DNA of 21,077 nucleotides from NCBI GenBank assembly GCA_023436615.1, contig JAEZIO010000021.1:1-21077 (forward strand), read 5' to 3'. How positions within the stretch are numbered: position 1 is the first letter of the stretch; each line of letters begins with the position of its first letter. The translations under genes and the position numbers were made by a program. Below are positions 15,190 through 21,077 of this stretch, in pieces. The DNA is from Pseudomonadota bacterium (GTDB taxonomy: Bacteria > Pseudomonadota > Alphaproteobacteria > Sphingomonadales > Sphingomonadaceae). Below the pieces are notes generated by a model. The model saw nothing but the letters and a program-made list of their open reading frames with translations. It was not told the origin of the DNA and made no database searches.

Positions 15190-15395
15190 TCGCCGCGACG
15201 AAGCGGCAGCTTCTGGCATCCAAGATCGCTCGGCGGAAGCACGCACAGGAAGGCGCGATCGGGTCCGGGCGTTTCCCGGATCACCATGCGGCGCTCCATC
15301 GTCATCGGATTCTGAAGGATTAGGATGGTCGTCGCCGAAGCGGGCGCCGCGGCGGAAGCGGCAAAGGCGATTCCAAGAATCCAGTACGACCGCAT
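15186..15395 (-). CDS. Small predicted exported protein, 69 residues, unknown function
   Basis: The product starts MRSYWILGIAFAASAAAPASATT, a good Sec signal with an Ala-x-Ala cleavage site near residue 21, leaving a mature part of about 48 residues. The mature part contains Thr/Met-rich LQNPMTMERRMVIRETPG and two cysteines about nine residues apart (FLCVLPPSDLGCQKL) that could form a disulphide. GGGGGA eight bases before the ATG is a strong ribosome site, and together with the signal peptide supports a real gene. I do not recognise the family and propose no function. Its TAG stop shares CTAG with that of the convergent purQ. It is divergent from tRNA-Arg, 102 bases away. Confidence 0.7.
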   Translation of the reverse strand: MRSYWILGIAFAASAAAPASATTILILQNPMTMERRMVIRETPGPDRAFLCVLPPSDLGCQKLPLRRGD

Positions 15396-15497
15396 TTTAA
15401 AAGTCCCCCGTCGATGGCTCTAGCGTCCGCCCCAGCTGCTGAACAGCCAGTGAATGCGCTTTGAGCAAAAGCCTGTATCGCTTACCTGATCGGTAGC

Positions 15498-15574
15498 GCG
15501 CCCGTAGCTCAGTTGGATAGAGCACGAGACTTCTAATCTTGAGGCCGCAGGTTCGAATCCTGCCGGGCGCGCCA
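15498..15574 (+). tRNA. tRNA-Arg, anticodon UCU
   Basis: A complete 77-base cloverleaf: acceptor stem GCGCCCG (15498-15504) pairs perfectly with CGGGCGC (15564-15570); TA, then D arm GCTC/GAGC with loop AGTTGGATA; anticodon arm CGAGA/TCTTG with loop CTTCTAA, giving anticodon TCT (reads AGA, and AGG by wobble); T arm GCAGG/CCTGC with TTCGAAT. G is the discriminator base and CCA is encoded. It ends seven bases before the stop of the convergent flavoprotein gene, and no terminator is visible. A -10-like TTACCT at 15482-15487 is too weak to call as a promoter. Confidence 0.97.
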
Positions 15575-15581
15575 GTCTTCG

Positions 15582-17003
15582 TCAGCCGACGAGCTTGCCG
15601 GGATTCATCAGCCGCTGGGGGTCGAGCGCCTGCTTGATCGCCCGCAGGGCGGCGAGATCGCCGGGCGCCGCCAAGCGCTCCAATTCCGCCCGCTTCATCT
15701 GGCCGATTCCATGCTCCGCGGAGATGGAGCCGCCGGCGGCGGTGACGAGGTCGTCGACGAAACGGGTGATCGCCGGGGCCTCGCGCTGGTGCCAATCCGC
15801 CGTGGACCGGCTGCCGGCGCGAACGTGAAAGTGAAGATTGCCATCGCCCAAATGCCCGAACGCGCTGGCGATGCTTCCCGGAAAGGCGGATTCGACGGCG
15901 GCTTTCGCCGACACCAGGAATCCCGGCATGTCGGCGACGGCGACAGAGATGTCATGCGCTGTCGAGGGTCCTTCGCTCCGCTCGGCTTCCGAGATCGAAT
16001 CCCGGATTCGCCACATGGCTTCGGCCTGCGCTTCGGAGGCGCTGACGGTCGCATCTTCGACCAATCCGCGCTCCAGCGCGCTGGCCAGAAGCGACTGGAG
16101 GAGTTCGGCGGGCTCGACGTGGGCGCTTGTCGACGTGGCCTCGACGAGAACGTGCCAGCGATGCTCGCCGGCGAGGGGGCTTCGCGTGTCCGGGATGTGC
16201 TTCAGCACCAGCGCCAGCGAATCCCCCGGAATCAGCTCGAACCCTTCGATCCTATCGGTCCTCGATTCGAAGTCCCTGAGCACCGACAGCGCGGTTTCGG
16301 GATCGCGAACGCCCACCCAGGCGACGGCGCGGGCGTGCGCCGCCGGCACGAGCTTGAGCGCCGCAGCGGTGACGATTCCGAGGGTGCCTTCGGCCCCGAT
16401 TAGCAGCTGGTCGAGATTATAGCCCCGATTGTCCTTCTTGAGCCCGGACAGCCCGCTGTGGATGGACCCGTCCGGAAGCACCGCTTCGAGCCCCGCCACG
16501 AGCGAGCGCATCGTTCCGAAACGAAGCACCTGCGTTCCGCCCGCGTTCGTCGAAACCAGCCCGCCGACCGTGCAGCTGCCGCGAGCGCCCAAAGTCAGTG
16601 GAAAGCGGCGGGCGACCGCCGCGGCCTGCTCGTGAAGGTTCGCCAGGATCATGCCGGCTTCGGCAATCGCCATATTATGTTCGGCGCTGATCGACCGCAG
16701 CCTGTTCATCCGCCGCAGCGACAGGATCAGCGCCGACCCGTCCTCCGGCGGAGTTGCCCCTCCGACCATCGAGGTATTTCCGCCCTGCGGGACGAGCGGC
16801 ACGTCGTATTTCCCGGCGAGGCTGACGATTGCCGCGACCTCTTGGGTGGACGCGGGCGACAGAATTGCACTCGCCCGGCCGCTGTAACGACCACGCCAGT
16901 CGCTGAGCCACGGCTCGATATCGGACGCGTCGGTGGTCGCCGCCTTCGCGCCGAAGCGCGAGCGGACATCGTCGATCAAGCGTGCCTGAGGATCGCTGTT
17001 CAC
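15582..17003 (-). CDS. FAD-linked 2-hydroxyacid dehydrogenase (D-2-hydroxyglutarate dehydrogenase-like)
   Basis: The 473-residue flavoprotein belongs to the VAO/GlcD family. The FAD domain contains DWRGRY (35-40), PQGGNTSMVGG (72-82), GARGSCTVGGLVSTNAGG (139-156) and GAEGTLGI (203-210). The C-terminal domain has the metal-binding set His384 and His391 (GHLGDGNLHFHV) and Glu430 (SAEHGIG), as in D2HGDH. Arg334 and Ser338 match substrate-binding Arg and Thr of the human enzyme as I remember it, but the following conserved Lys is Ala349 here. Oxidation of D-2-hydroxyglutarate or D-lactate is likely, but which one is not settled. GTG at 17003 is taken as the start; the frame is open further upstream but would run antisense through folA. 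There is a 45-base divergent gap to folA. Confidence 0.9.
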   Translation of the reverse strand: MNSDPQARLIDDVRSRFGAKAATTDASDIEPWLSDWRGRYSGRASAILSPASTQEVAAIVSLAGKYDVPLVPQGGNTSMVGGATPPEDGSALILSLRRMNRLRSISAEHNMAIAEAGMILANLHEQAAAVARRFPLTLGARGSCTVGGLVSTNAGGTQVLRFGTMRSLVAGLEAVLPDGSIHSGLSGLKKDNRGYNLDQLLIGAEGTLGIVTAAALKLVPAAHARAVAWVGVRDPETALSVLRDFESRTDRIEGFELIPGDSLALVLKHIPDTRSPLAGEHRWHVLVEATSTSAHVEPAELLQSLLASALERGLVEDATVSASEAQAEAMWRIRDSISEAERSEGPSTAHDISVAVADMPGFLVSAKAAVESAFPGSIASAFGHLGDGNLHFHVRAGSRSTADWHQREAPAITRFVDDLVTAAGGSISAEHGIGQMKRAELERLAAPGDLAALRAIKQALDPQRLMNPGKLVG

Positions 17004-17048
17004 CGCGGCAGCTTGGCATTGGCGCCTCCGCGCTGCAAACCTGAGCAA

Positions 17049-17543
17049 ATGGACACGCGCCCCCGCATTACCCTCGTCGTCGCCCGCGCGGTCAACGGCG
17101 TCATCGGACGGGGCGGCAAGCTGCCGTGGCATATCCCTGCCGACCTCAAGCGGTTCAAGGCGGTCACGATGGGCTCGGCAATGGTCATGGGCCGCAAAAC
17201 CTTCGAGAGCCTGCCGGGCGTGCTGCCGGGCCGGCGGCACATCGTGCTAACCCGCGACCGCTTCTGGTCGGCAGACGGGGCCGAAGTCGCTCACACGGTC
17301 GACGAGGCGCTCCAGAGGGCGCAGCCGGAAAGGGTGTCCGTGATAGGCGGCGCGGAGATCTTCGAGCTGTTCCTGCCGCTCGCCGAGCGCATAGAGCTCA
17401 CTGAAGTGCTTGAGGAATTCGAGGGGGACACCGTCATGCCGGATCCGCGCCTTTGCGGATCGTGGAAGGAAACGGCGGTCGAGACCCACGCGACCGCTGA
17501 CGGGCAGCCGCCGTTCCGTTTCGTGACGCTGGACCGCGCCTAG
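17049..17543 (+). CDS. folA: Dihydrofolate reductase
   Basis: DHFR reduces dihydrofolate to tetrahydrofolate with NADPH and is the trimethoprim target. The 164 residues fit the usual 160 or so. Recognisable parts are NGVIGRGGKLPWHIPADLKRF, with catalytic Asp32, the cofactor segment MVMGRKTFESLPG with VLPGRRHIVLTR, and SVIGGAEIFELFLPLAERIELTEV. The frame is open far upstream, but the ATG at 17049 matches the family start, and the upstream part is antisense to the flavoprotein gene. No thyA is adjacent. The stop shares CTAG with adk on the opposite strand. Confidence 0.96.
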   Translation: MDTRPRITLVVARAVNGVIGRGGKLPWHIPADLKRFKAVTMGSAMVMGRKTFESLPGVLPGRRHIVLTRDRFWSADGAEVAHTVDEALQRAQPERVSVIGGAEIFELFLPLAERIELTEVLEEFEGDTVMPDPRLCGSWKETAVETHATADGQPPFRFVTLDRA

Positions 17544-18184
17544 GCGTCCAGTATCGCGTCGATGGCGGCGGCGACGTCCTCGACGGGCGCCATGCCGTCG
17601 ATGCGGCGAACGAGGCCGCGCTCTTCGTAGTACGGGAGGATCGGCGCCGTCTTGGCGCGATATTCGGCGAGACGAGTCCGCACCGTGTCTTCATTGTCAT
17701 CGGGCCGCCGCTTGAACTCGGTGGAACCGCAAACGTCGCAAACGCCCGGCACCGTCGGGAGCTTATATTTATCGTGATAGGGCGCGCCGCACCGCGCGCA
17801 GCTGAAACGGCCGGTGATCCGTTCGACGAGCGCATCCTCGTCGACGTCGAGCTCGATCACATGGTCGAGTGTGCGCCCGCGCTCGGAAAGCAGCAGGTCG
17901 AGCGCTTCGGCTTGCGCGCGCGTGCGCGGGTAGCCGTCGAAGATCGCTCCGCTCGTGCCGATCGAGTCGAGATGCTCGCCTATCAGCGCGCTCACTATGG
18001 CGTCGCTGACGAGCTCGCCAGCGTCCATGACCGCCTTGGCCTTGAGGCCGACCGGCGTGCCCTGAGCGACGGCTGCGCGAAGCATGTCGCCGGTGGACAG
18101 CTGCACCATTCCCCGCGTCGCTTCCAGCCGCGCCGCCTGCGTGCCCTTTCCCGCCCCAGGCGGGCCAAGCAGGATGATATTCAT
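17540..18184 (-). CDS. adk: Adenylate kinase, long form with a zinc-type LID
   Basis: Adenylate kinase interconverts ATP and AMP with two ADP, keeping adenylates in balance. The 214-residue protein has P-loop GPPGAGKGT (7-15), AMP-site segment STGDMLR (30-36) and DGYPRT (83-88), and a full LID with four cysteines, Cys129, Cys132, Cys149 and Cys152, that should bind zinc, unlike E. coli Adk. GAGGGG nine bases upstream supports the ATG. It follows secY by 26 bases, as in the spc operon. Its stop is interlocked with folA, so no terminator fits between them. Confidence 0.97.
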   Translation of the reverse strand: MNIILLGPPGAGKGTQAARLEATRGMVQLSTGDMLRAAVAQGTPVGLKAKAVMDAGELVSDAIVSALIGEHLDSIGTSGAIFDGYPRTRAQAEALDLLLSERGRTLDHVIELDVDEDALVERITGRFSCARCGAPYHDKYKLPTVPGVCDVCGSTEFKRRPDDNEDTVRTRLAEYRAKTAPILPYYEERGLVRRIDGMAPVEDVAAAIDAILDA

Positions 18185-18210
18185 GTGCCGGTGCCCCTCG
18201 CGTCGGCTGA

Positions 18211-19578
18211 TCAGCGGCGACGGCCGCTCTTGAGCTTCGCCTTCTTGATCAGATTGCCATACTCATGGGCAATCAGGTGGCTCTGGATCTGGGTTACCGT
18301 GTCCATCGTCACGTTGACGACGATCAGCAGGCTGGTGCCGCCGAGATAGAAGGGAAGTCCCGCTTGTGCGAACAGGAATTCCGGCACGAGGCAGATCAGC
18401 GCGAGGTAGATCGAGCCGATGACGGTCACACGCGTGAGCAGGTAATCGAAATAATGCTCAGTCGCCTTGCCGGGGCGGATACCCGGGATGAAGCCGCCGT
18501 GCTTCTTCAAATTCTCGGACGTTTCCTCGCTGTTGAATTGAACGGCGGTGTAGAAGAACGTGAAGAAGATGATGCCGGCGCCGTACACCAGCATGTACAG
18601 CGGGCTGCCGTGCTGCAGGTAGGTGCTGACGGTGATGAGCCAGTCGCTCGTCGTGCTGTCCGGGTTCACGCCGTTACCGGCCCACTGGATCACGGTCAGC
18701 GGCATCAGCAGCAGCGAGGACGCGAAGATCGGCGGGATGACGCCGGCGGTATTGATCTTGATCGGCAGGTGCGAACGCTCCTGCTGCATCAGGCCGCGCG
18801 CGGTCTGGCGCTTGGGATATTGGATGAGGACCCGCCGCTGGGCCCGCTCCATGAAGCAGATGAAGCCGACGAGGCCGAGCGCCAGCAGCACGATTCCGAC
18901 GACCAGCATCGGATCCATCGTGCCCGTGCGACCGCCCTCGAACAGCTGGGCGATCGCCTGCGGCAGCCGCGCGACGATGCCGGCCATGATGATCAGCGAA
19001 ACGCCGTTGCCGATGCCGCGGCTGGTGATCTGCTCGCCGATCCACATCAGGAAGAGCGTTCCGCCGACGAGGCTGATGGTGCCCGCCATTTCGAACACGA
19101 GGCCGGGCTCGACTACGGCCTGGATGCCCTGGCGGACCGATTGGGATTCCAGCCCGCGGACGACCATGAATCCCTGGACCAGCACCAGCGCGACCGTGAG
19201 ATAGCGCGTGTACTGATTGAGCTTCTTGCGGCCCGTCTCGCCTTCTTTCCTAAGCGCCTGCCACGGTCCGTACATCGTCGCTCCGAGCTGAACGACGATG
19301 GACGCGGTGATGTAGGGCATCACCCCCAGGGCAATCACGCTCATGCGCTCGAGCGCACCGCCCGAGAAGGTGTTGAAGACGTCCAGGATGCCGCCGCTCT
19401 GCGTTTCGAACAGCGCCGCCATGGCCGCCGGATCGACACCCGGAATCGGCACGAACGAAAGGAATCGGAACAGGATCAACGCGCCAAGCGTGAACCACAG
19501 GCGCTTCTTGAGCTCGGTCGCCTTGGAGAAGTTCGCAAGGCTGATGCTGGAAGCGAGTTGTTCGGCTGCGGATGCCAT
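18211..19578 (-). CDS. secY: Protein translocase subunit SecY
   Basis: SecY is the ten-helix channel of the Sec translocon, through which exported and inner-membrane proteins pass. At 455 residues it is of normal size. Characteristic stretches include FRFLSFVPIPGVDP (first helix), LGVMPYITASIVVQL, LNQYTRYLTVALVLVQ, the GIGNGVSLIIMAGI segment, IKINTAGVIPPIFASS, and the cytoplasmic loop NLKKHGGFIPGIRPGKAT that contacts SecA and the ribosome. GAGGAA nine bases before the ATG supports the start. It lies in the spc order between rplO and adk, but a hairpin-forming repeat sits in the 124-base gap after rplO. Confidence 0.98.
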   Translation of the reverse strand: MASAAEQLASSISLANFSKATELKKRLWFTLGALILFRFLSFVPIPGVDPAAMAALFETQSGGILDVFNTFSGGALERMSVIALGVMPYITASIVVQLGATMYGPWQALRKEGETGRKKLNQYTRYLTVALVLVQGFMVVRGLESQSVRQGIQAVVEPGLVFEMAGTISLVGGTLFLMWIGEQITSRGIGNGVSLIIMAGIVARLPQAIAQLFEGGRTGTMDPMLVVGIVLLALGLVGFICFMERAQRRVLIQYPKRQTARGLMQQERSHLPIKINTAGVIPPIFASSLLLMPLTVIQWAGNGVNPDSTTSDWLITVSTYLQHGSPLYMLVYGAGIIFFTFFYTAVQFNSEETSENLKKHGGFIPGIRPGKATEHYFDYLLTRVTVIGSIYLALICLVPEFLFAQAGLPFYLGGTSLLIVVNVTMDTVTQIQSHLIAHEYGNLIKKAKLKSGRRR

Positions 19579-19601
19579 TCGGTCGAATTCCTCTAAACGG
19601 T

Positions 19602-19619
19602 CCCGCGCATATAAGCGGG
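19602..19619 (-). other. Small hairpin in the secY leader
   Basis: CCCGC (19602-19606) and GCGGG (19615-19619) form a five-pair stem with an eight-base AT-rich loop, 24 bases upstream of the secY ATG. The loop contains TATAT on both strands, but no -35 box stands at suitable spacing, so I do not call a promoter. Confidence 0.25.
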
Positions 19620-19624
19620 TTTGC

Positions 19625-19701
19625 CGTCATTGCGAGGAGCGTAGCGACGAAGCAATCCGGGCGAATGAAAGCCGGATTGCTTCGCGTCGCTCGCAATGAC
19701 G
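19625..19701. repeat. Long imperfect inverted repeat (REP-like dispersed element) between rplO and secY
   Basis: The left arm (19625-19660) starts CGTCATTGCGAG and ends GACGAAGCAATCCGG. The right arm (19672-19701) is its reverse complement, apart from a short internal length difference of about six bases, and the loop is about 11 bases. The TCATTGCGAG...GAAGCAATCCGG core is a dispersed intergenic palindrome I recognise from many alphaproteobacterial genomes. It begins one base from the rplO stop. In the spc transcript it would fold into a strong hairpin. Copy number elsewhere cannot be seen from this window. Confidence 0.85.
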
Positions 19702-19702
19702 A

Positions 19703-20230
19703 TTAAGCCTCGGCCTTCGCCTTGGCCTTGGCACTGCCCTTTTTAGCCGCGGCGAGCTCGGCCGCGTTCTTTGGCTCGATGATCTCGACCGATCCGCCAG
19801 CTTTCTCGACAGCTTCGCGAGCGCCCTTCGAAATGCCCGCTACGCGAACGGCCAGCTTCGCCTTCAAGTCGCCCTTGCCGAGCAGACGCACGCCGTCCTT
19901 GCCGCCGCGAGCCAGGCCTGCTGCCTTCAAAGCGTCATGGTCGAGCGTGCCCTTGCCTTCGATCCTGCCGGCGTCGATCGCCTTCTGGATCGCGCCGATG
20001 TTCACTTCGGCGTAGTCCTTCGCGAAGGGATTGTTGAAGCCGCGCTTCGGCAGCCGCATGTGGAGCGGCATCTGGCCGCCTTCGAAGCCGTACACGGAAA
20101 CGCCCGAACGGCTCTTCTGGCCCTTCTGGCCGCGACCCGCCGTCTTGCCCTTGCCGGAACCGATTCCGCGGCCGACGCGCATGCGCGCCTTCCGCGCGCC
20201 CTCATTATCTCGAAGTTCGTTGAGTTTCAT
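19703..20230 (-). CDS. rplO: 50S ribosomal protein L15
   Basis: L15 binds 23S rRNA late in assembly of the large subunit. The 175 residues contain the expected MKLNELRDNEGARK start, the Gly/Lys/Arg-rich GRGIGSGKGKTAGRGQKGQKSR segment, and YGFEGGQMPLHMRLPKRGF. The end is an Ala/Lys-rich tail (KKGSAKAKAKAEA), making the protein about 30 residues longer than in E. coli (144), as is common in this class. The gene stands between rpmD and secY as in the spc operon. Only a weak purine stretch precedes the ATG. Confidence 0.98.
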   Translation of the reverse strand: MKLNELRDNEGARKARMRVGRGIGSGKGKTAGRGQKGQKSRSGVSVYGFEGGQMPLHMRLPKRGFNNPFAKDYAEVNIGAIQKAIDAGRIEGKGTLDHDALKAAGLARGGKDGVRLLGKGDLKAKLAVRVAGISKGAREAVEKAGGSVEIIEPKNAAELAAAKKGSAKAKAKAEA

Positions 20231-20262
20231 GTTCTTGCACTCGCTTTCGCTTTTGTCGCGCT

Positions 20263-20279
20263 GCGCCCGGTGCGGGCGC
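20263..20279 (-). other. Perfect 7-bp hairpin between rpmD and rplO
   Basis: GCGCCCG (20263-20269) pairs fully with CGGGCGC (20273-20279) around a three-base loop, just downstream of the rpmD stop. No T-run follows on the minus strand, so it is unlikely to terminate transcription. It may separate translation units or mark an mRNA processing site. Confidence 0.4.
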
Positions 20280-20286
20280 GGTTGGT

Positions 20287-20466
20287 TTAGAGCTGCTCGA
20301 CGTTCACCAGATGCTGGACCTTGCGAACCTGACCGAGCACTTCGGGCGTGCCTTCCACTTCAACGCTGCGGTTCAGCTTGTTGAGCCCGAGACCTACCAG
20401 CGTCGCGCGCTGGGTCTTGTCGCGGCGGATCGGCGAACCGGTCTGCGTGATCTTGATCTTCGCCAT
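20287..20466 (-). CDS. rpmD: 50S ribosomal protein L30
   Basis: The 59-residue product is the small L30 protein of the large subunit: KIKITQTGSPIRRDKTQRATLVGLGLNKLN is the family signature, and VRKVQHLVNVEQL closes the protein as expected. GGAG eight bases upstream fixes the ATG at 20466; a GTG directly before it is a less likely start. It follows rpsE by five bases, so the two are coupled. Confidence 0.97.
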   Translation of the reverse strand: MAKIKITQTGSPIRRDKTQRATLVGLGLNKLNRSVEVEGTPEVLGQVRKVQHLVNVEQL

Positions 20467-20471
20467 CACTC

Positions 20472-21077
20472 TTACTCCGTGATCGCTTCGGCCTGGGCCT
20501 CGGCTTCGGCAGCGCTTGCGCCGCCACGGCCGAGCAGGTCCGCGACCTTCTTGCCGCGCCGCTGGGCCACCGAGCGCGGGCTCGTCTGCTCCTTCAGCGC
20601 CTCGAAGGTCGCGCGGATCATGTTGTACGGGTTGGACGTGCCGACCGACTTGGTCACGACGTCGGCAACGCCGAGGCTTTCGAAGATCGCGCGCATCGGG
20701 CCGCCGGCGATGATCCCGGTGCCGGCCGGAGCGGAGCGGAGCGTCACCCGCCCTGCGCCGAAATGGCCAAGTCCGTCATGATGCAGCGTGCGGCCGTCGC
20801 GCAGCGGAACGCGGATCATCGCCTTCTTCGCTGCAGCGGTTGCCTTGCTGATCGCTTCCGGGACTTCGCGAGCCTTGCCGTGGCCGAAGCCGGCGCGGCC
20901 CTTGCCGTCGCCGACGATGACCAGCGCCGCGAAGCCGAAGCGCTTGCCGCCCTTCACGGTCTTGGAGACGCGGTTGATGTGGACGAGCTTCTCGATGAGC
21001 TCCTCGCCCCCGTCGTCGTCACCGCCGCGTCCGCGCCGATCGTCGCGCCGCCCACGGCCACCGCGATCGCCGCCGCC
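20472..21077 (-). CDS. rpsE: 30S ribosomal protein S5 (partial, N-terminus outside the window)
   Basis: S5 lies at the back of the small subunit near the decoding centre and helps fidelity. The 201 visible residues run off the right edge in frame. ELIEKLVHINRVSKTVKGGKRFGFAALVIVGD is the conserved start of the S5 core, followed by GFGHGKAREVPEAI, HFGAGRVTLRSAPAGTGIIAGGPMRAI and GTSNPYNMIRATFEAL. An internal GTG at 20957 would give a false short form of 161 residues; the frame and homology clearly continue upstream. Before the core is a low-complexity extension of at least 24 residues rich in Gly, Arg and Asp (ending GRGGDDDGGEE), absent in E. coli S5 (167 residues). An Ala/Glu-rich tail ends the protein. 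Confidence 0.97.
   Translation of the reverse strand, partial: GGGDRGGRGRRDDRRGRGGDDDGGEELIEKLVHINRVSKTVKGGKRFGFAALVIVGDGKGRAGFGHGKAREVPEAISKATAAAKKAMIRVPLRDGRTLHHDGLGHFGAGRVTLRSAPAGTGIIAGGPMRAIFESLGVADVVTKSVGTSNPYNMIRATFEALKEQTSPRSVAQRRGKKVADLLGRGGASAAEAEAQAEAITE

Noticed and set aside
15498..15574. tRNA-Arg as an attachment site of an integrated element
   Set aside because: No integrase, direct repeat of the tRNA 3' end or foreign composition is present in the flanks.
15397..15795. 132-codon minus-strand frame that includes GRIRTCGLKIRSLVLYPTEL
   Set aside because: This is the familiar false protein made by translating the reverse strand of a tRNA gene; the tRNA-Arg at 15498-15574 explains it.
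16458..17048. N-terminal extension of folA to 361 residues
   Set aside because: The extension runs antisense through the flavoprotein gene; DHFR homology starts at the ATG at 17049.
18265..19596. 443-codon plus-strand frame over secY
   Set aside because: Antisense shadow, rich in His/Asp/Arg/Gln as expected from the reverse of hydrophobic codons.
1..21077. Search for CRISPR arrays, insertion sequences, toxin-antitoxin pairs, phage genes or defence systems
   Set aside because: No spaced direct repeats, transposase motifs or known defence domains were seen; gene content is housekeeping and catabolic.

Overview
The window is ordinary, densely packed chromosomal sequence of high GC content (about two thirds by eye). 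It most likely comes from an alphaproteobacterium of the Sphingomonadales. The grounds are the rne / amidase / PBP1A / prfB neighbourhood, an RF2 that reads SPY instead of SPF, an S5 protein with an Arg/Gly/Asp-rich N-terminal extension, and frequent GTG starts. No taxonomic search could be run, so this is inference. I see no phage, transposase, CRISPR array or integrative element.

Layout. Positions 1-43 hold the first codons of rne (RNase E) on the minus strand, followed by a 405-base divergent intergenic region. On the plus strand come a periplasmic N-acetylmuramoyl-L-alanine amidase, a class A penicillin-binding protein (PBP1A), prfB (RF2) and an apparently exported SAM-methyltransferase-like protein. 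typA/bipA converges on them. Next is a divergent pair, a MarR-type regulator and an MFS exporter, separated by a strong palindrome within a cluster of GCAAT half-sites. A minus-strand lipid-catabolism operon follows, in transcription order: a 50-residue membrane protein, a PaaI-type thioesterase, an acyl-CoA dehydrogenase, an SDR, and a fused enoyl-CoA hydratase/3-hydroxyacyl-CoA dehydrogenase. Then come purS-purQ, a 69-residue predicted exported protein on the opposite strand, tRNA-Arg(UCU), a D-2-hydroxyglutarate-dehydrogenase-like flavoprotein, folA, and the end of the spc ribosomal operon (rpsE-rpmD-rplO-secY-adk), which is cut by the right edge.

How the genes work together. The left part joins RNA decay, septal and lateral wall synthesis and remodelling, and translation termination. 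The middle holds a stress-inducible efflux unit and a complete-looking acyl-CoA degradation cassette. The right part is housekeeping: purine synthesis, folate reduction, adenylate balance, protein export and ribosomal proteins.

The most notable non-coding features are four convergent gene pairs whose ends overlap, three of them sharing the same CTAG as both stop codons; the MarR operator cluster; and a dispersed-repeat-like long hairpin inside the spc operon between rplO and secY. I did not find a convincing wholly new multi-gene system. The best leads are the two small proteins, the exported methyltransferase and the operator and repeat structures.
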